A stretch of DNA of 12,150 bases from DATJGF01 sp035495315 (GTDB lineage Bacteria > Verrucomicrobiota > Verrucomicrobiia > Limisphaerales > UBA8199), in NCBI GenBank assembly GCA_035495315.1, contig DATJGF010000085.1, positions 1-12,150 of the forward strand. Reading direction: 5' to 3'. Under the pieces are notes generated by a model. The model had not been told where the DNA came from. It saw only the letters and a program-made list of their open reading frames with translations, and did not search any database. This document shows positions 1 through 5,629 of the stretch, piece by piece; the first letter of the stretch is position 1; the number at the start of each line of letters is the position of its first letter. The position numbers and the translations under genes were made by a program.

Positions 1-24
1 GCCATGGCAGTTTTGGGGCGCGCT

Positions 25-44
25 GCGAGCCGGGGACGGCTCGC
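25..44. repeat. Short GC-rich hairpin
   Basis: GCGAGCC at 25-31 and GGCTCGC at 38-44 form a perfect 7-bp stem around a 6-nt loop. It lies about 65 nt beyond the stop of the minus-strand gene ending at 110. It has no T-run after it on that strand, so it is not a canonical intrinsic terminator. It could be a dispersed palindromic repeat or a 3' mRNA-end stabiliser. Positions 1-109 hold no gene I can support. Confidence 0.4.
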
Positions 45-109
45 GCTCCGGGGGAATCCGCCGACTGGCCCCCGGCCTCGGCCGCTTGCCAATCGGCGTG
101 ACCAAACCT

Positions 110-526
110 TCAAGAGACCGCGTTCATTTGCGTGTGCGGCAACGGCGGCGGTGTCGAACGGTGTTGCAGGCCACGGCGGCGCAAGCGCGAAAACACGTAT
201 AGGTTAAAGAAATGCATTACGCCAAGGACAACCAGCACCAGGCCGACTTTGCTGCTCAAGGTCTCGAGCCCGGTCTGGGCATCCGTCGCCTTGTCTCCAT
301 ATTTGAGTGCCAGGGTGACAAACCCAATATTCACAAGATAAAAGCCGACGACCAATAAGTGGTTAATGGAATCGGCCAGCCCCTCATTGCCCAGAAAACT
401 GTCGACCAGAAACACACGTCCGTTTTTGTGCAAGGTGCGTGCGACCCAAACGGTCAGGGCGATGCTGATAGCGAGGTAGGAAAGGTAGGTCCAGACGGTG
501 AGGGTCGGATCCGGTGCAGAATTCAT
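110..526 (-). CDS. Small three-helix integral membrane protein, unknown function
   Basis: The 138-residue product has three predicted membrane segments, at about residues 11-31, 53-75 and 93-115. The middle loop is polar, and an Arg-rich stretch (RLRRR) follows the last helix before a proline-rich, probably cytoplasmic tail (PPPLP). There is no signal peptide or catalytic motif. The N-terminal half has charged, conserved-looking residues between helices (ARTLHKNGRVFLVD and NEGLADSINH). I do not recognise a named family. The start at 526 is supported by AAAGGA about 6 nt upstream and by a near-consensus promoter overlapped by a perfect inverted repeat. The gene is therefore probably single and controlled by a dedicated repressor that is not in this window. 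The promoter context makes the gene call solid; the function is open. Confidence 0.8.
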   Translation of the reverse strand: MNSAPDPTLTVWTYLSYLAISIALTVWVARTLHKNGRVFLVDSFLGNEGLADSINHLLVVGFYLVNIGFVTLALKYGDKATDAQTGLETLSSKVGLVLVVLGVMHFFNLYVFSRLRRRGLQHRSTPPPLPHTQMNAVS

Positions 527-547
527 GGTGATTCCTTTCTTTAATCA

Positions 548-573
548 GTTATTTCTGTTATTACAGAAATAAC
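548..573. promoter_or_regulatory. Perfect inverted repeat, probable repressor operator
   Basis: GTTATTTCTGT (548-558) and ACAGAAATAAC (563-573) are exact 11-bp inverted repeats around TATT. The site is AT-rich in a GC-rich region. It overlaps the -10 element of the minus-strand promoter and the presumed transcription start, and it ends 21 nt before the start codon at 526. Position and symmetry suit a dimeric helix-turn-helix repressor. The regulator family cannot be assigned: the half-site CTGT-N4-ACAG lacks the 8-nt spacing of the E. coli LexA box. Confidence 0.7.
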
Positions 574-598
574 ATACCATTGCGGCGCCGATTGTCAA
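571..598 (-). promoter_or_regulatory. Sigma-70-type promoter for the 138-aa membrane protein
   Basis: Read on the minus strand, TTGACA (598-593) is followed after 16 nt by TATGTT (576-571). This is a perfect -35 and a reasonable -10 at near-ideal spacing. The inverted repeat at 548-573 covers the -10 and the region just downstream, so an occupied operator would block polymerase. Confidence 0.6.
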
Positions 599-641
599 AC
601 CTGGGTGCTTTCGAACGGATTGCGTGGAAACCTGCGATAGC

Positions 642-660
642 GGCAGAGCAGAACTCTGCC
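642..660. repeat. Small palindromic hairpin downstream of glycoside hydrolase
   Basis: GGCAGAG (642-648) and CTCTGCC (654-660) pair perfectly around CAGAA. It lies 33 nt past the stop codon of the minus-strand glycoside hydrolase gene. There is no T-tract, so it is probably a dispersed palindrome or a 3'-end processing barrier, not a standard terminator. Confidence 0.4.
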
Positions 661-693
661 CCGCGCGCGTTTCACCGAGCGGTCGGTTACAGC

Positions 694-1977
694 TTACCGA
701 ACTATCGCCTTCTCCTCCAGCTTCACGTACTGCGGGGCGGTGCTCAGTTCGAGCACGAGGCTATCGCTGTCGGCTTTTGGGTGGAAGCTCGTCCCGTCGG
801 ATTTGACACCCGTTAGGTCCGCCGCGTGAGTGACTGTCACCTCGATGCGCACGGTATGCGGCTCAGCCAAACACCAGCCGACAACAGCCTGCTTGCCGGC
901 ATCATCAGCACATAAAAGGATGAAATCGTGTTCATCACCGACCGGCAGGCGACGACTGATTCGAAAACCACTTAACTGGCGCGTGAGTGTTTGGATGGCA
1001 AGATACGCGGGCTTGGGTTGGAGGTCGGCGGTGACCGTGCCGAAATTGTGCTCTCGCTCGGCGGGATCTGGGCCATCGTTTTTCCAGTCGTACCAGATGG
1101 AGAGGGGCACATCGAAAAGAAGATTGGCCAATTGCTGGCGCGCGGCAAAAGCAGCCTGGGTATCGAGTGAAATGCCTTTGGTGTGAGTTGCATAACCCCA
1201 CTCTCCGCTAAGAATCGGGATTTTTCCCTTTCTGGACTCCGATGCATACTGGTCAATCAGAGCGCGCAGCTTTTTGTAATCCTCGGCTGCAGTTTCCGGA
1301 GCTCGGCGATAATCGCGATATGGATGAACGCTAACGGCATCGAGATAATCGAGGACTCCCGATTGGAAGAAGGTTTTCATAAACTCCCACGGAAACCCCG
1401 AAGCCGCCGGGCCAACGATCGTCGCTTGAGGTTCGACTGCTCGGATGGCGCGGCAAACCGCTAATGCCAAGGCGGAGTACTGTTGCGCATCCGGCTTGGG
1501 GGCCCAAAAATCGATATTCGGCTCGTTCCAGATTTCCCAGATGATGTGGTGTCCGGTAAAATGCGTCGCGGCAGCGGCGCCCCAACCGGCGTAGGCGGCG
1601 ATACTTTCAGGATGCTGTGGCGAGGCAAGTGTGGTGTGGGTCTGCTGGGTGATGGGATTCGGACTGGTCACGGAGGCTTCGTAAAGCGGATTGGAGTAAT
1701 CGAGAATAAAGACAGGCCGCAACCCGCGTTTTTCCAGATTGGCAGTCAATTCATCGTACGCGCCCCAATCGTATTCCCCTTTTTTTCGTTCAATGCCGGT
1801 CCAGCCGAAGTCCATTCGGACAAACTTGAAACCCGCAGCGGCAATCAGGTCGAGGTCTCGTTGGTGTCCGCTAACAAAGTGAATATTAACACCGACGCCC
1901 TGGGGCAAGATTGGCGGCGGCAGCTCTGAAGCGGCACAGAGAAACGGGACGAAAAGGAACCACCCGATCAGTTTCAT
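694..1977 (-). CDS. Exported glycoside hydrolase, GH-A clan TIM barrel (GH5/GH39-like)
   Basis: The 427-residue protein starts with a short signal peptide (hydrophobic core at residues 4-16, probable cleavage near 16-18). Its barrel carries the clan GH-A hallmarks. G(V/I)N-type strand 1 is near residue 29. RMDFGW at 54-59 is the 'R-x-D' strand seen in GH5/GH39 members. The acid/base signature IWEIWNEPN has Glu152 as proton donor, HPY lies at 218-220, and Glu259 in LSGEWGY is the candidate nucleophile. The last ~90 residues look like a small beta-sandwich (TVRIEVTVTHAADL). This predicts a retaining hydrolase acting on a polysaccharide or glycoside in the periplasm or outside the cell. The substrate cannot be told from sequence. 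The layout resembles bacterial GH39/PslG-like or GH5-like enzymes. No clear Shine-Dalgarno precedes the ATG, but the signal peptide supports this start. Confidence 0.85.
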   Translation of the reverse strand: MKLIGWFLFVPFLCAASELPPPILPQGVGVNIHFVSGHQRDLDLIAAAGFKFVRMDFGWTGIERKKGEYDWGAYDELTANLEKRGLRPVFILDYSNPLYEASVTSPNPITQQTHTTLASPQHPESIAAYAGWGAAAATHFTGHHIIWEIWNEPNIDFWAPKPDAQQYSALALAVCRAIRAVEPQATIVGPAASGFPWEFMKTFFQSGVLDYLDAVSVHPYRDYRRAPETAAEDYKKLRALIDQYASESRKGKIPILSGEWGYATHTKGISLDTQAAFAARQQLANLLFDVPLSIWYDWKNDGPDPAEREHNFGTVTADLQPKPAYLAIQTLTRQLSGFRISRRLPVGDEHDFILLCADDAGKQAVVGWCLAEPHTVRIEVTVTHAADLTGVKSDGTSFHPKADSDSLVLELSTAPQYVKLEEKAIVR

Positions 1978-2128
1978 TGGCGGAGGTCTAACCGGCGCGC
2001 GTTGCTAATGCAAGATCCAGCTTAAAGTGATGCGGGGCGCCCGCGCTACCAGCCAGGTGCTCACCTGTTTCAAACATATTCAGCCCCGGCCGGGGTTCAC
2101 TTAGCAGACGGCAGATGAGGCCAGCCGA

Positions 2129-2443
2129 CTAATCTAATAACCGACGTTGGCGTTTGAGCAGGAGAGCGGTTAGAAACCCCAGCGCAAAGGCTAAACCGAT
2201 GGAGGAGTAGGGATGATGGCGCAAGGCCTTGTCGGTGGCGTGAGCGGTGGTGATGGCGTGCTCCTTGAGTCGGGTGCAATGGGCCTTGAGCTGCTGCAGC
2301 CGCGAAGTGATTGCTTCTTTCTGGGGGCCGCTAAGGGCGGGGTCAGAGAACTGATCGGCGCCCTGGACGACGAGCATTAAGTCGTCAACGAGGCGTTCGA
2401 GGGACGCCTCTTCGGAAATCAGGTCCTTATAATAAAGCTCCAT
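2129..2443 (-). CDS. DUF883 / ElaB-YqjD-like C-terminally anchored protein
   Basis: The 104-residue product has a helical, charged N-terminal two thirds (MELYYKDLISEEASLERLVDDL, then a second Lys/Arg-rich amphipathic helix at 45-65). A single hydrophobic helix follows (about 81-97, SSIGLAFALGFLTALLL) and ends in KRQRRLLD. The pattern 'HHPYSSIGLAFALGF' before the helix matches the NPW-type junction of DUF883 proteins such as ElaB and YqjD, which sit in the inner membrane and bind inactive ribosomes in E. coli. Similarity is at the level of architecture and the C-terminal motif. It is a lone gene: both neighbours are separated by more than 130 nt. GGAAA lies about 9 nt before the ATG. The 12-bp palindrome CCCCGGCCGGGG at 2084-2095, downstream of the stop, may mark its 3' end. 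Confidence 0.7.
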   Translation of the reverse strand: MELYYKDLISEEASLERLVDDLMLVVQGADQFSDPALSGPQKEAITSRLQQLKAHCTRLKEHAITTAHATDKALRHHPYSSIGLAFALGFLTALLLKRQRRLLD

Positions 2444-2491
2444 AACACGGTTTCCGGCAGTGGAGGCCTGGTGGTCATGACCTGCACAATC

Positions 2492-2520
2492 TATCTAGTT
2501 CCTAATTACACATAAGCCAA
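2492..2520 (-). promoter_or_regulatory. Candidate sigma-70 promoter of the DUF883-like gene
   Basis: On the minus strand TTGGCT (2520-2515) is separated by 17 nt from TAGATA (2497-2492) in an AT-rich stretch, about 50 nt upstream of the start codon at 2443. The match is moderate. Confidence 0.35.
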
Positions 2521-2580
2521 AGGCGATTAAATGCAAATGCTTGCTTGACGCCGAACGCCCCACAAGCACCTTAAAGAGGC

Positions 2581-3996
2581 ATGGAAAAACCCTCGTGGAT
2601 CATATCCTCACCTCAAGCTGAGATGAATAAATTAGTCTTCGGCGCGTGTTTCCGAGCGTTTTGCTTGGCCGTAGGCGTATGGACAGGCGCCCATGCTCAG
2701 TCTTGTCGCGGGTCGTCAGATGCGCTGGCCGATTACGTGGGGATGCAGGATAAAACGTTCACATGGAAGAAAGCAGCCGAGCGCGAAGTTGGTGGCATCA
2801 CGGCTGTACGCATTGATTGTATTTCCCAAACCTGGCGGGGCTATCGCTGGGAACATGACATACTGATTGTCCGGCCACCAGAAGTTCGGAACCCCGATAT
2901 CGCACTGCTGTTCGTTACGGGTGATGGCAAGGTGGACGATGATTTTGATCTGCTGAAGATGCTGGCGACCCGAGCGGGGGCTGTGGCCGCAGTAATCAAT
3001 CAGATTCCGAATCAACCGCTTTACGATGGACGCAAGGAGGACGCCCTGATCGCCTATACTTTCGACCAATATTTACAAACGGGGGACCGGAGCTGGCCGT
3101 TGCTGTTTCCAATGGTCAAATCGGCCGTCCGCAGCATGGATGTAGTGCAGGATTTGGCGCGGCAGGAGTTTGGGCAAAAAATAAAGAGGTTCCTGGTTAC
3201 TGGTGCGTCGAAGCGTGGCTGGACGACATGGCTGAGTGCGGCCGTAGATCCGCGGGTAAAGGCGATCGCTCCAATCGTCATCGATATGCTGAACATGAAA
3301 GTGCAGACGCAATGGGCGGCCAAGATGTATGGGCGCCAAAGCGAGCAGATCGAAGATTACACCTCGTATAACCTGACCGAGCGGATGGATGAGCCGCGCA
3401 TGGTGGAATTGCGGCAGTGGGTGGACCCGTACAGTTATCGCGCGCGCTACACGCTGCCGAAACTGCTGTTATTGGGGACCAACGACCCATATTGGGTCGT
3501 CGATTCGCTGCGGCATTATTGGGGCGACTTGCGCGAACCAAAACTGGTGTTTCAAACTCCCAATGCAGGCCACGACCTCGGTGGCGGGGAGGAGGCGAAG
3601 CAGACTCTAGCCGCTTTTTTCCAAATGATTGCGGATCGGCAATCCTTGCCGAAAATGACCTGGAAGTTCGGCCAGAGTTCGAACGACCGCGCTACCCTGG
3701 AAGTCCAATTGAACGAACCGGCCACAGCGTTTCGTCTCTGGACAGCGACTTCGAGCGACCGTGATTTTCGCGATGATAAGTGGTTGAGCGCCGAGTTGCG
3801 ACCCGACTCAGCAAAGCACGTCATTGCCATAATCGAGAAGCCGCCGACCGGGTTTTGCGCGTATTTGGTCGAGGCGGAGCTGAAAACCACAAGCGGAGCC
3901 AGTTATCAACTCTCCACCGAGGCGCGAGTCATACCGGATGGGCCCCCAGCGGCGTCGGTCGCTACGGGAAAATCCGAGGCAACAAAAGCGAATTGA
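2581..3996 (+). CDS. Exported PhoPQ-activated pathogenicity-related (PqaA-like) alpha/beta-hydrolase
   Basis: The 471-residue product matches the PhoPQ-related family (PqaA of Salmonella, AprA-type proteins). After the N-terminus comes ADYVGMQDKTFTWK, a typical family opening. The alpha/beta-hydrolase core follows, with nucleophile Ser210 in VTGASKRGW, Asp302 in LLGTNDPYW and His331 in NAGHDLGG, a complete catalytic triad. A C-terminal beta-rich region (about 355-455) resembles the family's accessory domain. The enzymatic substrate is unknown. The start is ambiguous. Met1 at 2581 has GAGG only 1 nt upstream. Met15 at 2623 gives a textbook signal peptide (MNK, then a hydrophobic core, then AHA before QS) and may be the true start. 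A weak promoter-like TTGACG lies at 2545-2550. The protein is predicted to be periplasmic or secreted. It is 89 nt upstream of the M50 protease gene on the same strand and may be co-transcribed. Confidence 0.88.
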   Translation: MEKPSWIISSPQAEMNKLVFGACFRAFCLAVGVWTGAHAQSCRGSSDALADYVGMQDKTFTWKKAAEREVGGITAVRIDCISQTWRGYRWEHDILIVRPPEVRNPDIALLFVTGDGKVDDDFDLLKMLATRAGAVAAVINQIPNQPLYDGRKEDALIAYTFDQYLQTGDRSWPLLFPMVKSAVRSMDVVQDLARQEFGQKIKRFLVTGASKRGWTTWLSAAVDPRVKAIAPIVIDMLNMKVQTQWAAKMYGRQSEQIEDYTSYNLTERMDEPRMVELRQWVDPYSYRARYTLPKLLLLGTNDPYWVVDSLRHYWGDLREPKLVFQTPNAGHDLGGGEEAKQTLAAFFQMIADRQSLPKMTWKFGQSSNDRATLEVQLNEPATAFRLWTATSSDRDFRDDKWLSAELRPDSAKHVIAIIEKPPTGFCAYLVEAELKTTSGASYQLSTEARVIPDGPPAASVATGKSEATKAN

Positions 3997-4085
3997 AATA
4001 ACCAGAGCAGAGCGGTGCAGAGCGCCGGTTTAACCGGAACACAATTCACTATCGAGCAGGCATTGCCTCTGCTAGGTTTTCGCCA

Positions 4086-4727
4086 ATGGATCCGAGAGAG
4101 TTGGTTGACGGGCTGATCATGTATTTGGGGCTGCTGGTCCTGCTGACCTTCCATGAATTTGGGCACGCCTGGATGGCGTGGAAGTGTGGTGATGACACGG
4201 CGCGTTTGCAGGGAAGAGTCACGCTCAATCCGCTGGCCCACATCGATCTGATTGGCACGGTTATTTTGCCGTTGCTGATGGTGCTGCTTCCGGGCGCCGG
4301 CAGGTTTCTGATCGGTTGGGCCAAACCGGTTCCGGTCAATCCGTCGAACCTGAGGAATCCAAAGATGGATGATATCCTGGTCACGTTGGCGGGCCCATGG
4401 ATGAACCTCTTGCTGGGGATTGTGCTGATGGGACTGATGCGAGTAGGAACACTCGTCCATTCAGCGAGCATGGAGGAAGTATGTTTTGACCTGGCGCACC
4501 TCAGCCTGCTGCTGTGCTTTTTCAATCTGCTGCCGATCCCGCCGCTCGATGGTTCCCAGATCGTGCGTACGCTCGCCGGCATTAGCTACCAGACTTACTA
4601 CCAAATGGCCCGCTACGGGTTTTTTGTTCTCATTCTCGTGCTCCAGGTGCCGTTCATTCGCAACACGCTGATGTTTGTGACGCAGACTTCGCAATCGATT
4701 ATCGCCAGCTGGTTCGGAATGACGTAG
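4086..4727 (+). CDS. Site-2 protease family (M50) membrane metalloprotease
   Basis: The 213-residue product is almost entirely hydrophobic helices. HEFGH at residues 23-27 in the first helix supplies the two zinc-binding histidines and the catalytic Glu24. The second signature NLLPIPPLDGSQ (147-158) supplies the third zinc ligand, Asp155, as in the NPDG/LDG motif of site-2 proteases. There are no PDZ or CBS domains, so this is the compact 'minimal' M50 form of about 200-220 residues common in bacteria. It is predicted to cleave transmembrane substrates within the inner membrane; the substrate is unknown. No clear Shine-Dalgarno precedes the ATG; Met12 (4119) is an alternative but would shorten the N-terminus close to the HExxH helix. 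It converges with batE. The 74-nt gap 4728-4801 shows no convincing terminator. Confidence 0.9.
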   Translation: MDPRELVDGLIMYLGLLVLLTFHEFGHAWMAWKCGDDTARLQGRVTLNPLAHIDLIGTVILPLLMVLLPGAGRFLIGWAKPVPVNPSNLRNPKMDDILVTLAGPWMNLLLGIVLMGLMRVGTLVHSASMEEVCFDLAHLSLLLCFFNLLPIPPLDGSQIVRTLAGISYQTYYQMARYGFFVLILVLQVPFIRNTLMFVTQTSQSIIASWFGMT

Positions 4728-4801
4728 GCGAGGCGGCATTTGCGGCCGGACCACGGGTTTCGCGCATTCTTTTGGGCGGGCTGATTTTGCAGCCGCTGTA
4801 G

Positions 4802-5629
4802 TTAGCGCTTGACCAGCGATTCTGATTTGGAGGGTGACCAATTTGGCGTATTCAAGCCCACCGATGAAGTCAGGCCGAAGAAATCGCGCTCGATCCAACC
4901 AGCAGTTCGGTTGGTGCGGACCAGCACGAAGCGACCGTGGACGCGTTCAAGGCGGGCCGGTTCCCCCGACGGCAAACGGGTGATCAATTGGGCATTGGCG
5001 GTGGGGGTGAGGCGCAACGGAGTATTTTTCTGCAAAATGAAACCAAGTCGTGAACGGCTGGCGATCCCCACATTAGCGGGCACACTTAGCAAGAATATCG
5101 CGAGTCCGAATGCGGCCACAGCCTGATGCCAGGCCAGCCTGCGCCAGCGGAAGATGCCCGGCAAAAGAACAATGGCAACAGCGAACCAGAAGCTGAGTCC
5201 GGCGACCCAAGCCCACCAATTGGCGGGCAGCCAGGAGGAAACGACCTCGTACCAAGCCAGTTCAGGTGATTCCAGTTGGGCGGTTTTGCGGGCGAACCTC
5301 AGGTTGGTATATGCGGCTTGATTAAATGGATTGACCCACAGACTTTGCTCCCAGGCCAACACCGCTCGGCCGGTATTCCCCAATTGCCACTCCGCGTTGC
5401 CGAGGTTTTGCAAACTGCCCGAGCCGGGATGGAGTTGGACCGACTCGCGAAAAGCTCTAGCAGCGCGATGATAATCGCCGGCAATATATGCCTCTGAACC
5501 GGCGGCAAACAGTGAGTCAGAAGTTGCACAGCGGCTCGAATCGGTTAGCAAAAGCAACACACCCAGGACCACCATTGACAAGAATTTTGGACTTTGGGCT
5601 TTGGACTTTAAACGTTGGGCCTTACTCAT
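4802..5629 (-). CDS. batE: BatE-like protein: TPR plus SH3-type domain, membrane bound
   Basis: This is the last gene of the Bat operon, 275 residues. Residues 17-34 form a signal or anchor helix (FLSMVVLGVLLLL). Two TPR-like units follow at about 38-113 (AGSEAYIAGDYHRAARAF and NLGNAEWQLGNTGRAVLAWEQSL). Two membrane helices lie at about 138-160 and 168-190, and an SH3-like domain at 193-252 (PLRLTPTANAQLITRLPSGE..VRTNRTAGWIERDF). This is the standard BatE layout. The ATG at 5629 overlaps the batD stop as ATGA, so translation is probably coupled. The residues after the start (SKAQRLKSKAQSPK) are encoded by five tandem heptanucleotides, which is unusual. Met19 (5575) is a possible alternative start just before the hydrophobic core. 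The role is as part of the Bat aerotolerance/stress complex; the exact function is unproven in the family. Confidence 0.85.
   Translation of the reverse strand: MSKAQRLKSKAQSPKFLSMVVLGVLLLLTDSSRCATSDSLFAAGSEAYIAGDYHRAARAFRESVQLHPGSGSLQNLGNAEWQLGNTGRAVLAWEQSLWVNPFNQAAYTNLRFARKTAQLESPELAWYEVVSSWLPANWWAWVAGLSFWFAVAIVLLPGIFRWRRLAWHQAVAAFGLAIFLLSVPANVGIASRSRLGFILQKNTPLRLTPTANAQLITRLPSGEPARLERVHGRFVLVRTNRTAGWIERDFFGLTSSVGLNTPNWSPSKSESLVKR
5586..5620 (-). repeat. Five tandem heptanucleotides in the batE N-terminus
   Basis: On the plus strand the units are TTTGGAC, TTTGGGC, TTTGGAC, TTTAAAC and GTTGGGC, end to end with period 7. On the coding strand they start 9 nt inside batE and encode the pattern SKAQRLK / SKAQSPK (7 nt x 3 = 7 codons). 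A change of one unit would shift the frame between the coupled start at 5629 and the rest of BatE. Confidence 0.8.

Noticed and set aside
4..207. Short plus-strand open frame at the left edge
   Set aside because: Arg/Pro/Gly-rich translation with a hairpin inside, overlapping the end of the membrane-protein gene; no supporting signal.
548..573. LexA/SOS box
   Set aside because: CTGT and ACAG are present but separated by 4 nt, not the 8 nt of the E. coli box, and the palindrome extends well beyond them.
4025..4037. CCGGTT-T-AACCGG palindrome before the M50 gene as a terminator or operator
   Set aside because: Short stem, one-base loop and no T-run; not enough to assign a role.
3906..4460. 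Long minus-strand open frame of 184 codons
   Set aside because: It is antisense to the PqaA C-terminus and the M50 protease, whose motifs are unmistakable. Its translation is Gln/Arg/His-rich with no domain.
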